From contig JAKPOE010000353.1 of the NCBI GenBank assembly GCA_029548025.1, positions 1-11,222 on the forward strand: 11,222 nucleotides of DNA, given 5' to 3'. Below are positions 1 through 6,424 of the stretch, piece by piece. A program made the translations under genes and the position numbers. This DNA is from Spirochaetota bacterium. Lineage in GTDB: Bacteria > Spirochaetota > UBA4802 > UB4802. The notes under the pieces are model-generated. The model did not search any database. It saw nothing but the letters and a program-made list of their open reading frames with translations, and was not told where the DNA came from. Numbering within the stretch: the stretch's first letter is position 1; each line of letters opens with the position of its first letter.

Positions 1-4
1 ATAT

Positions 5-1726
5 TTAGCCGGTATATTCACCTTTTGCTTTTAGCTTTTCTTTCTCTTCATCTTCAAGTACATTAAATGCTATTTTCCCAACCTTTGTCTGTGGCAATTC
101 ATCTCTAAACTCTATCTCGCGCGGGCAACTCCATTTTATCAAATGATCCCTGCAATGTTTTATCAATTCCTGTGCTAAATCATCACTCTTCTTATCCTTA
201 TATTCTGGTTTTAAAACAACAAATGCCTTTACTCTTTCCACCTGCGCTTTGTCAGGTACTCCAATAACACATGCCTGATCAACTGCAGGGTGTTTACGCA
301 ATACATCCTCAACCTGTGTTGGATATACATTAAAGCCAGACGATTTTATCATCCTTTTAAGTCGTAACTTAAAGTAGAAGAAGCCATCTTCATCCATTGT
401 GCCAATATCACCTGTATGCAACCATACCAAACCATCATCGTGTTTGCGTAATGTTTTAGCAGTTTCCTCAGGTTGATTGAGATATCCAATCATAACAGCA
501 GGACCATGAATACAAATTTCACCTTCTTCTCCCCATGGAGCCTCCTGAATAGTTCCAGTTTTTACAATCTTTGCCATCATATCAGGAAATGGGATTCCTA
601 TGCTGCCCTCCCTGTATTCATTCATCGGCATTGCCATAATAGCAGTTACTGACTCGGTTAATCCATAACCTTCGCGCAATTTAGCATTCCCTCCCTGTTG
701 TGCTACAACTCTTTCAAACTCATCTTTGACAACCCTTGGCAATGTATCTGCACCACTGAATGCAGCTTTTATGCATGACAAATCTGCTGATTGAATAACC
801 TTGCTTTTACTTAATGCTTCAAATAATGTTGGCACACCAATTAAAAAGTTTGGCTTTGTTTTTTTGATCAATTTTGCAATAACAACTGCATCAAATTGAG
901 GCACCAGTATGCTTTTACCACCACCCATAAAGAAAGCATTAACACAAACACCTAAACCAAATCCATGGAATATTGGTAAAATTGCCAGCACTGCATCACC
1001 CTCCGACATCCTGCCCCATGCTGCTACCTGCTTTCCTTCGCTGATAAAATTCATATTGGAAAGCATAATGCCTTTGGGCATCCCTGTTGTACCGCCACTA
1101 TAGAGTATCACAGCCATATCATCAGTTTTCATATTGGATTTTGGAACATCACCTGAAGATTGTTTCATTACATCATTCCACCATACAACACGAGGATCTT
1201 GTGGTACCTTTGGTATTTTTCTACCCTTTGTTAGCTTAAATCCCAATGCTTTAAGTGCCGGTAAATAATCAGAAATCTTTGCAAGTATCAATGTTTTACA
1301 TGGGGTTTTATCCATAATTTCATTAAATGCATTATAGAATGCATCAATCGTTAATGCAAATTTGCTATTGCTGATAGTAAGATAAAATTCTATTTCTTTT
1401 GGTGGCGATAGTGGATGAATCATACTGGCAACAGCACCAATCTTATTAACAGCATAAAAACAGATAATCCCCTGAGGCACTGTTGGCATCGAGATAGTTA
1501 TTGTATCACCTTCTCGTAATCCCAATGCATATAAGCCTCTGGCACACTGGTCAATAAGTTTTGAAAATTCCTTATAGGTAGCAGTATGCCCCATAAAATC
1601 CCATGCAATAGCATTGGGTTTACGACTTACCGTATTCATGAGTGCTTCATACATCGTAACTTTTGGATATTCTAAAGTATGAGGTACATCACCATAAAAT
1701 TTAAGCCATGGCTTTTTTTCGTACAT
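5..1726 (-). CDS. AMP-forming acyl-CoA ligase (ANL superfamily)
   Basis: A 573-residue enzyme of the acyl-CoA synthetase/AMP-binding family. It is expected to activate a carboxylic acid with ATP to an acyl-adenylate and then form the CoA thioester in the cytoplasm. Motifs seen: phosphate-binding loop YSGGTTGMPKG (209-219), YGLTES (354-359), TGD (438-440), the hinge region LKRMIKSSGFNVYP (456-469), and the C-terminal catalytic lysine in PQTKVGKIA (K551). Length and motif order are complete. The ATG has a GGAG-type ribosome site (complement of 1734-1738) 7 nt upstream. It lies 188 bp downstream of the dehydratase/reductase pair on the same strand, so it probably supplies their CoA substrate. 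The substrate cannot be read from sequence; long-chain, aromatic or hydroxy acids are all possible. The gap contains dispersed repeats, so cotranscription with the pair is likely but not shown. Confidence 0.93.
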   Translation of the reverse strand: MYEKKPWLKFYGDVPHTLEYPKVTMYEALMNTVSRKPNAIAWDFMGHTATYKEFSKLIDQCARGLYALGLREGDTITISMPTVPQGIICFYAVNKIGAVASMIHPLSPPKEIEFYLTISNSKFALTIDAFYNAFNEIMDKTPCKTLILAKISDYLPALKALGFKLTKGRKIPKVPQDPRVVWWNDVMKQSSGDVPKSNMKTDDMAVILYSGGTTGMPKGIMLSNMNFISEGKQVAAWGRMSEGDAVLAILPIFHGFGLGVCVNAFFMGGGKSILVPQFDAVVIAKLIKKTKPNFLIGVPTLFEALSKSKVIQSADLSCIKAAFSGADTLPRVVKDEFERVVAQQGGNAKLREGYGLTESVTAIMAMPMNEYREGSIGIPFPDMMAKIVKTGTIQEAPWGEEGEICIHGPAVMIGYLNQPEETAKTLRKHDDGLVWLHTGDIGTMDEDGFFYFKLRLKRMIKSSGFNVYPTQVEDVLRKHPAVDQACVIGVPDKAQVERVKAFVVLKPEYKDKKSDDLAQELIKHCRDHLIKWSCPREIEFRDELPQTKVGKIAFNVLEDEEKEKLKAKGEYTG

Positions 1727-1762
1727 ATATAATCTCCTGCAAAAATATAATTATTGCTTTTC

Positions 1763-1796
1763 GATTCGATCCTGAATCAAGGTTCAGAATGACATG
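1763..1796 (-). repeat. Dispersed intergenic repeat copy (TCATTCTGAA...TTCAGGAT type)
   Basis: Read on the minus strand this gives TGTCATTCTGAACCTTGATT followed by CAGGATCGAATC. It is an imperfect inverted repeat (ATTCTGAA / TTCAGGAT) and resembles, in reverse orientation, the two copies at 4348-4379 and 4434-4465. A more degenerate neighbour lies at 1811-1834 (CATTCTCAATTTCAGGATG core). Short repeats of this type are scattered between genes in many environmental bacterial genomes. Here they sit in the 188-bp spacer between the reductase-type subunit and the CoA ligase gene. Confidence 0.55.
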
Positions 1797-1914
1797 CTAC
1801 GTTTCCGGGACGACATTCTCAATTTCAGGATGACTATCGCCAATTATTTTCATTCCTTGTTGGTAGCCATAAGCAAGCCATCGTTAACTCCCCTAACAAG
1901 AAAAAGATGAGATT

Positions 1915-3150
1915 CTACCTTCTTTTATTCTTAATAATTTCCATAAATGCTTCAATTCTGGTAAGAATCTGGCTCTCACTGAAATTACGTTCATCAAGCA
2001 TATCTGCCTCAATAATGAGTGAAGGAATATTACGTTTTTGCTGCACAATACGCTGTATATCATACTGTCCCAGTGAATACGGTTTACAGCTTCGGTTAGA
2101 ATGCATAACCAGTCCATCGACATCATATTTGTCAACCATACCAATAACTGCATCTGCCATCTGATCCACTCCAATATTAAGATAGATGGCTGTATATCCT
2201 TCTATCATGCTCTTCAAAAAATCATTTTCATCCAGATAGTCTAATTGTCTGCACCACGCTGTTGTATAGGTATCCGCAACAAGGCAGGCATCATGCGATG
2301 CAAAGGTTTCCGAGAGCCATTTCGTTTTATACCATACAGGCAGATTATCCCACAATAGGCGGTATTTTTCATTGGGTATTGCACTGATACCATGAGCATT
2401 GCGCTCCTTCATCTCCTGTAAAAGTTCAGTATAGTAATCCACTGCTATTTGTGTGCCGCGTAATGTAACAATAAGAGCCAGATGGAAGAAGGCGTCAAAT
2501 GCACTCATGGGTGCAGGTTTGTGCATGGTTGTATCAAGTACCGCCTGCCATAACCGTTGCCCTTGAATTGAAAGTTTTCCAACTTCTTTAGCTTTATCAT
2601 AATCAAATTTCTTACCACAATGTTCTTCTAAAAAGGTAATGTACTCAACTATCTGTGCCCCTACATAATCTTTGGCTTCCTGAGTTATTCCCTTATGACA
2701 AAACGGCGTATCAAATATAAACAGCGGAACCTTGAAATAACGAGCCTGCACCTCGTACCATTTGAGCACCGTACCGCAAATATTATTGCAACAAATCAAA
2801 AAATCAGGCTTTGGCAAACCACCAATTGGACCACCATTAATTGGTGCAGCAGCGATATCACTGCGTGCATACGAGCACAGGTCACGGCAATAGCCCATTT
2901 CCTCAGATTTTTCACACAACTGCACACCCATTTTTGCGGCGCCAATCATCGCACCATGATTTTCTGGATATACCGGTATAACATCCATTACCAGAAGAGG
3001 TTCCACAGGGCCCCCGCTTGTAATCCATCCAACCTTCTTATTATTTTGAGCAGCAGTCTTTGCATCAATATAGTAATTGGTCATTATCTCTTTCATCCGT
3101 TTAACGGATTTTATTCTGTTGTCCTTTTTATCCTGCATTTCACCTGACAT
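1915..3150 (-). CDS. 2-hydroxyacyl-CoA dehydratase / benzoyl-CoA reductase family subunit (BcrB/HgdA-like)
   Basis: A 411-residue member of the HgdB/BcrB/BcrC family of Fe-S subunits. These take an electron from an ATP-driven activator and carry out ketyl-radical dehydration of 2-hydroxyacyl-CoA, or reduction of an aromatic acyl-CoA. Candidate cluster-ligand cysteines stand in family contexts: C92 in DLCSYARSD, C125 in NNICGTVLKWYE, C355 in NRSCKPYSLGQ. The C-terminus (IIEADMLDERNFSESQILTRIEAF) matches the usual end of the fold. The overall pattern, from memory, is closer to BcrB-type subunits than to the partner gene. The gene starts 14 bp after that partner's stop, with GAGGTG (complement of 3156-3161) 5 nt before the ATG, so the two are probably translated together as a heterodimer. 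Whether it acts as a dehydratase or a reductase cannot be decided here. Confidence 0.9.
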   Translation of the reverse strand: MSGEMQDKKDNRIKSVKRMKEIMTNYYIDAKTAAQNNKKVGWITSGGPVEPLLVMDVIPVYPENHGAMIGAAKMGVQLCEKSEEMGYCRDLCSYARSDIAAAPINGGPIGGLPKPDFLICCNNICGTVLKWYEVQARYFKVPLFIFDTPFCHKGITQEAKDYVGAQIVEYITFLEEHCGKKFDYDKAKEVGKLSIQGQRLWQAVLDTTMHKPAPMSAFDAFFHLALIVTLRGTQIAVDYYTELLQEMKERNAHGISAIPNEKYRLLWDNLPVWYKTKWLSETFASHDACLVADTYTTAWCRQLDYLDENDFLKSMIEGYTAIYLNIGVDQMADAVIGMVDKYDVDGLVMHSNRSCKPYSLGQYDIQRIVQQKRNIPSLIIEADMLDERNFSESQILTRIEAFMEIIKNKRR

Positions 3151-3164
3151 AGTATCACCTCACT

Positions 3165-4271
3165 TTAAATCATATCAATAAATGCTTCAAGTCGTGTCTT
3201 CATCTGCCCTTCTGACGGCAATTGAAGCTCCAATTCCAGCAATGTGGACGGAATACCCATTGTATCCAGTGCCTCTTTAATATAGGGATAATCAAACGAG
3301 TGAGGATCACAAAATTTTAGATACAAAAATATTGCGCCCTGAACATTATGTTCACGTACCATTGATGTAATTGTCTCAACACGGGTATTCAGATCTCTAT
3401 GCTTGGCAGGGCATATATTCCGCTCATAATACCGGTTGGCAATAGCCTGCAGTGGATTGCTATCGGTTGCTATCTGCCCCTCAAAATAACGAGAGCCAGT
3501 ACACAGATCATCCCACACCACCACGCCACCGGAATCTTCAATATAGGTATAAATATCAGGATGATTGCATATACCCCCAATAAGCATTATGCGTTTTGCC
3601 TTTTCATTTTTGGGCGATAGTTCTATTGAAGGGATTAGATTCTTTAACATACCTGCAAGTTCATCACGGTCCCACACCATTGCAGCTTTAATCAGTGCAT
3701 TCATCTGACTGCCATTCAACGTACTTTTATTATCACTCTTAAGCTGCCAGATAGTTTTTAAAAGCGAACGGATTTCATTATAGGTACTGATAGCTTTTTC
3801 AAGCTTTTCACTGGTTATTGTTATGCCAAATGCATCCTGTAATTCTTTGACAAACTTTGCCAGCACATCATACATATATTTTTTAGCGCTGTCAGTATTT
3901 AATTTCACTGCCCATACAACATCAAAATGATGTTTCATACCGGCATTTAAGCGCCAGACATCAGATAGGCGCTGTATTGAATCGCAGGTATGGGGAAATA
4001 CTGCCCCGTCAACAAATGATAATTTTCCACTCAGTGCATCTTCAAGCGCACCACGTACCAGTGAACAGCTATACACCTGTAGATATGCATCAGCCTTTGC
4101 AATAGCATCAACCATGCCGAAAATTCTGAAGGGATGAATATCCGCTGCATAGATGATCTCTTCTGGTGTATATGAACACATATATGCCAGCACTGGTTTG
4201 CCTGTTGCTTTTTTCATAGAGGCAACATACTGGTATGGATTTAGGTCTTCAAAACTTTTTATGATATCCAT
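3165..4271 (-). CDS. 2-hydroxyacyl-CoA dehydratase / benzoyl-CoA reductase family subunit (HgdB/BcrC-like)
   Basis: A 368-residue second subunit of the same Fe-S family and the first gene of the leftward operon. Family landmarks: TPEEIIYAADIHPFRI (35-50), C69 in YSCSLVRGAL, C96 in FPHTCDSIQR, a GGICNHPDIYTYIEDSGG stretch (232-249) opening the second half, C321 in LKFCDPHSFDYP, and the closing ELELQLPSEGQMKTRLEAF segment. The three cysteines C69, C96 and C321 are the likely 4Fe-4S ligands by family analogy. The start is firm: AGGAGG (complement of 4280-4285) lies 8 nt upstream of the ATG. It is probably the partner of the 411-residue subunit just downstream. No HgdC/BcrA-type ATPase activator is visible in the window, so it must be encoded beyond the left edge or elsewhere if the pair works by the known mechanism. 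Confidence 0.9.
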   Translation of the reverse strand: MDIIKSFEDLNPYQYVASMKKATGKPVLAYMCSYTPEEIIYAADIHPFRIFGMVDAIAKADAYLQVYSCSLVRGALEDALSGKLSFVDGAVFPHTCDSIQRLSDVWRLNAGMKHHFDVVWAVKLNTDSAKKYMYDVLAKFVKELQDAFGITITSEKLEKAISTYNEIRSLLKTIWQLKSDNKSTLNGSQMNALIKAAMVWDRDELAGMLKNLIPSIELSPKNEKAKRIMLIGGICNHPDIYTYIEDSGGVVVWDDLCTGSRYFEGQIATDSNPLQAIANRYYERNICPAKHRDLNTRVETITSMVREHNVQGAIFLYLKFCDPHSFDYPYIKEALDTMGIPSTLLELELQLPSEGQMKTRLEAFIDMI

Positions 4272-4347
4272 GCAAAAAACCTCCTGAAATAATAGAATAA
4301 TTCACAATTTTTGGGCGCATCACAATGTGTATCTGCATACTTTACCA

Positions 4348-4379
4348 CTGCCGTCATTTCAGACCTGTTCCGGAATCTC
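4348..4379 (+). repeat. 32-bp dispersed repeat, copy 1
   Basis: CTGCCGTCATTTCAGACCTG followed by TTCCGGAATCTC. It matches the copy at 4434-4465 at 27 of 32 positions in the same orientation. The ATT...GGAAT ends can fold back on each other imperfectly. It would lie in the long leader of the leftward operon if the minus-strand promoter at 4626-4654 is used. Confidence 0.7.
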
Positions 4380-4380
4380 G

Positions 4381-4425
4381 TTCGACCTCACCCCTAACCC
4401 CTCTCCTTCGTAAGGCGAGTGGAGT
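4381..4425 (+). repeat. CCTCACCCCTAACCCCTCTCC-type intergenic repeat with hairpin
   Basis: A C-rich block of the CTCACCCCTAACCCCTCTCC type, familiar as a dispersed intergenic repeat in many unrelated bacteria. It is followed by a short hairpin: CTCTCCTT (4401-4408), loop CGT, AAGGCGAG (4412-4419), with one mismatch. It is sandwiched between the two 32-bp direct repeats, so the cluster 4348-4465 looks like stacked or nested insertions of repeat elements. It has no coding content. Confidence 0.55.
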
Positions 4426-4433
4426 ATGGGCAT

Positions 4434-4465
4434 CTGCCGTCATTCCAGGCTTGATCCGGAATATC
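4434..4465 (+). repeat. 32-bp dispersed repeat, copy 2
   Basis: CTGCCGTCATTCCAGGCTTG followed by ATCCGGAATATC. It is a direct repeat of 4348-4379 (27/32 identical) and the reverse-orientation relative of 1763-1796. The inner ATTCCAGG / CCGGAAT arms form an imperfect inverted repeat. Beyond it, 4473-4482 (TGCAATTGCA) is a perfect 10-bp palindrome of unknown meaning. Confidence 0.7.
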
Positions 4466-4563
4466 TAATTGGTGCAATTGCAGTGCATTAACTGGTAACT
4501 ATCATACAGAAACAATTCTTTACAGTAATGTATAATGCAACGACACTTCCAAACATAGCATAC

Positions 4564-4618
4564 TATCGTATAAAAAAATGGTTGACAGCGTACGATAATG
4601 TCGTATACTGTACGACAT
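4564..4618. promoter_or_regulatory. Probable operator array for the IclR regulator
   Basis: The core is a perfect inverted repeat ATGTCGTA (4598-4605), 5-nt spacer TACTG, TACGACAT (4611-4618). A further half-site TACGA at 4591-4595 pairs with TCGTA at 4601-4605 across another 5-nt spacer. A fourth, TCGTA at 4566-4570 (within TATCGTA 4564-4570), lies upstream. The array overlaps the -10 of the iclR promoter and the start region of the leftward promoter, as expected for a repressor acting on both. Binding by the adjacent IclR protein is inferred from position. Confidence 0.7.
4582..4609 (+). promoter_or_regulatory. Sigma70-type promoter for the iclR-family gene
   Basis: TTGACA (4582-4587), 16-bp spacer, TATACT (4604-4609), predicting a start near 4616. 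The -10 lies inside the perfect inverted repeat 4598-4618, so the regulator probably represses its own gene. Confidence 0.7.
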
Positions 4619-4625
4619 ATATTTC

Positions 4626-4654
4626 AATATAAATTTGTATATGTATACTGTCAA
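4626..4654 (-). promoter_or_regulatory. Sigma70-type promoter for the leftward dehydratase operon
   Basis: On the minus strand: TTGACA (4654-4649), 17-bp spacer, TATATT (4631-4626), predicting a start near 4619 at the edge of the inverted repeat. It implies a leader of about 350 nt before the ATG at 4271, spanning the repeat cluster. No better minus-strand promoter was seen closer to the gene. Confidence 0.6.
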
Positions 4655-4673
4655 CAATTTTTTATTATATAGT

Positions 4674-5465
4674 ATGACAACCATGAAAACAAAAAAAGTT
4701 AAACTTATCCAGTCAATTGCAAAAGCACACGACATCTTATCATTTTTTGTCCATGATAAAAGGACCATTGGCATCAGTGAATTTGCCAAAAAGCTTTCTT
4801 TGCCCAAAACCACCATACAAAGTATTGTAAAAACACTTTGTTATTTGGGATATTTAGAAAAAGATGCCTCAACCGGCAAGTACATGCTGGGTCCGTATGT
4901 ATTCCAGCTTGGAATGAAATACGCAACCAATTTAGATATTGTCAGCATAGGCAGAGTGTGGGCAGAGCGTCTTTGCTTCCAATATCGACAACCGGTAAAT
5001 ATAGGTATGCTGGTTGGCAACAAGGTTGTTGTAGTACTCCGTGTTGAACCGGAAAATAGATTTATGACATACCCGCAGACGGGTTCGGTCATTCCAATGC
5101 ATACAAGCTGTATTGGCAAGCTTCTGTGTGCATATACCGATAACTATCGGTTACAAGAATTGCTGGAAAACTATGAATTCCAGGCATTAACAAAGAATTC
5201 CATCAATAGCAGGGAAGATTTCTTAAAAGAATTGCAATCAGTTCGCTCTATGGGCATCAGCTTTGATAAACAGGAATCAATTGTGGGGCTTGCAGGTATT
5301 GGTGGGCCAGTATTCAACTATACCGGTCAGATTATTGCTGCATTTGCTATAACCGGCGATGCAGATTTTATTGAAAAATATAGGCATGATATAATCACAA
5401 CAGTAAAGGATACATCATTACAGCTATCATTACAATTGGGTTATATCCCGGCCAATCATCAATAA
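4674..5465 (+). CDS. IclR-family transcriptional regulator
   Basis: A 263-residue cytoplasmic DNA-binding regulator. The N-terminal winged helix-turn-helix covers roughly residues 8-75 (IQSIAKAHDILSFF, ISEFAKKLSLPKTTIQSIVKTL, then the wing LEKDASTGKYMLG). The rest is the IclR effector-binding domain, including MHTSCIGKLLCAY, GISFDKQESIVGLAGIGGPVF and IIAAFAITG. The family controls catabolic operons for aromatic and other organic acids, which fits the divergent CoA ligase and reductase-type genes. The start is uncertain: in-frame TTG 4635, ATG 4641, ATG 4674 and ATG 4683 all lack a clear ribosome site. ATG 4674 is preferred because the family homology begins soon after it. The promoter at 4582-4609 would give a leader of about 58 nt. 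An inducer cannot be predicted. Confidence 0.9.
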   Translation: MTTMKTKKVKLIQSIAKAHDILSFFVHDKRTIGISEFAKKLSLPKTTIQSIVKTLCYLGYLEKDASTGKYMLGPYVFQLGMKYATNLDIVSIGRVWAERLCFQYRQPVNIGMLVGNKVVVVLRVEPENRFMTYPQTGSVIPMHTSCIGKLLCAYTDNYRLQELLENYEFQALTKNSINSREDFLKELQSVRSMGISFDKQESIVGLAGIGGPVFNYTGQIIAAFAITGDADFIEKYRHDIITTVKDTSLQLSLQLGYIPANHQ

Positions 5466-5470
5466 AATAC

Positions 5471-5499
5471 TTGACGGAAACAGGAGACAGTAGTATATT
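5471..5499 (+). promoter_or_regulatory. Sigma70-type promoter upstream of CIRCE
   Basis: TTGACG (5471-5476), a 17-bp spacer and TATATT (5494-5499), placing the start near 5506, within the CIRCE element. It begins only 6 bp after the iclR stop codon and points into a region without any gene on this strand. Confidence 0.65.
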
Positions 5500-5503
5500 A
5501 GTA

Positions 5504-5530
5504 TTAGCACTCATCAGTGGAGAGTGCTAA
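5504..5530. promoter_or_regulatory. CIRCE operator (HrcA binding site)
   Basis: A perfect match to the known consensus: TTAGCACTC (5504-5512), nine bases, GAGTGCTAA (5522-5530). HrcA represses groESL, dnaK and hrcA operons through this element in many bacteria. Here it lies just after a -10 box, the usual repressing position, but no chaperone gene or any plus-strand gene follows. Confidence 0.95.
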
Positions 5531-5579
5531 TAACATTCTATAACAGATAAGCTTTGCCCCTCTAAAAAAGGGGCTTTTT
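5506..5579 (+). ncRNA. Candidate HrcA-controlled small RNA (about 74 nt)
   Basis: The unit is bounded by a predicted start near 5506 and an intrinsic terminator ending at 5579. The RNA would have a 5' hairpin made by the CIRCE arms (AGCACTC / GAGTGCT), an unpaired AU-rich middle of about 27 nt (5529-5555), and the terminator hairpin. There is no ATG in it. The GTG codons at 5518 and 5524 open only 8-codon frames without a sensible ribosome site. That it is a functional small RNA is inference; a remnant of a deleted heat-shock operon is the main alternative. Confidence 0.4.
5556..5579 (+). terminator. Rho-independent terminator
   Basis: GCCCCT (5556-5561), loop CTAAAAA, AGGGGC (5569-5574), then TTTTT (5575-5579). 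Only the plus strand has the U-run, so it ends transcription from iclR and from the CIRCE promoter just before the converging gene at 5581-6114. Confidence 0.85.
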
Positions 5580-5580
5580 C

Positions 5581-6114
5581 TTAAAACCCTCCGCCATACA
5601 GGTTTTGATTATACTTAACTAAATCAATAGCAAAATTTTTTATAGCCTTTTCTCTACTATCAGCCTGTGCAGCATACTGTGGGTCAGCAGCAACAACAGC
5701 ATTTTTCAACAAATCAAGAAAACGTTTTGTATCGGGCAGTAAATTTTCTGTATAATAGTAGTATTGTTTCCACTGTTTTTCTTCCCGAGCACATTGTGCC
5801 ATATATTCTATCATATACAATGAACGGAGCAATCGTTCATAAACATATACTACTGTATCAGGTTTTTCTGTATACTTTTGTGCAATATATTTATTAAAAG
5901 CTGCAACCTTTTTATTATCCACCGGCTGGTTATTCCAGAAGGTAACATACACAACTTCAACAATATCATCATATCCCAATGAAGCCTGTACCATATCAGT
6001 TGCTGTTTTTATGAACGCAATCTGCTCATCATTAAAAATGGTATTGATATCCACAGCATAACCATTGGTAACAACTATCATACAATATACCACAAAAACC
6101 AATCTTTTTATCAT
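5581..6114 (-). CDS. Small exported protein of unknown function
   Basis: A 177-residue protein that I do not recognise. Residues 1-20 look like a Sec signal peptide: MIKR, a hydrophobic stretch LVFVVYCMIVV, then NGYA with probable cleavage before VDINT. This would place the mature protein of about 157 residues in the periplasm or outside the cell. C11 sits within the hydrophobic core and is not a convincing lipobox. The mature part is tyrosine-rich (including a YYYYTENLLP segment) and predicted mostly helical by eye, with no catalytic motif visible. Ribosome site AGGTGAT (complement of 6124-6130) lies 9 nt before the ATG. It stands alone, 79 bp after the end of the small gene at 6194, and converges on the CIRCE unit, from which rare read-through would be antisense to it. 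Confidence 0.75.
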   Translation of the reverse strand: MIKRLVFVVYCMIVVTNGYAVDINTIFNDEQIAFIKTATDMVQASLGYDDIVEVVYVTFWNNQPVDNKKVAAFNKYIAQKYTEKPDTVVYVYERLLRSLYMIEYMAQCAREEKQWKQYYYYTENLLPDTKRFLDLLKNAVVAADPQYAAQADSREKAIKNFAIDLVKYNQNLYGGGF

Positions 6115-6193
6115 ACTTATACTATCACCTTTTTAGTTTATGTCACAACACAATCCCGGGATAACAGACGGTACATACCATCACTATTTTGTG

Positions 6194-6424
6194 TCAATCA
6201 CTATTGGTTATATTCTTCAAAGCTTGTGTTAGCTCTTCCTGTTTTCTAAATTCATTGGCTTCTTCTATTGTTTTAAACAAAAATATACCGCGCCTGCATT
6301 GTATTGGATAGAGCTTTGACGACAGTAAAAACAATTGTCGCACCTGCTCATAATACTTTGCATCAGGATTAAAATTCCATAATGCTCGTTGTGCTTCATC
6401 AAATGTTTTATATTTATAAATCAT
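6194..6424 (-). CDS. Small protein paired with a nucleotidyltransferase
   Basis: A 76-residue soluble protein with no signal peptide and no membrane segment. The sequence has a TFDEAQRALWNFNPDAKYYEQV segment (8-29) and a RRGIFLFKTIEEANEFRKQEEL segment (44-65). The second resembles, from memory only, small proteins encoded beside nucleotidyltransferases. Its ATG overlaps the last 11 nt of the upstream nucleotidyltransferase gene, so the two are probably translationally coupled and made together. There is no HEPN-type RxxxxH motif, so it is not an ordinary HEPN toxin. A toxin-antitoxin role or an accessory subunit is possible, but function is unknown. Confidence 0.7.
   Translation of the reverse strand: MIYKYKTFDEAQRALWNFNPDAKYYEQVRQLFLLSSKLYPIQCRRGIFLFKTIEEANEFRKQEELTQALKNITNSD

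Noticed and set aside
2695..3147. 150-codon frame on the plus strand opposite the 411-residue subunit
   Set aside because: It is antisense to a gene with clear family motifs and its translation resembles no domain.
5515..5550. Very small coding frames from GTG 5518 or 5524 inside the CIRCE unit
   Set aside because: Only eight codons each, with no properly spaced ribosome site; a non-coding RNA fits better.
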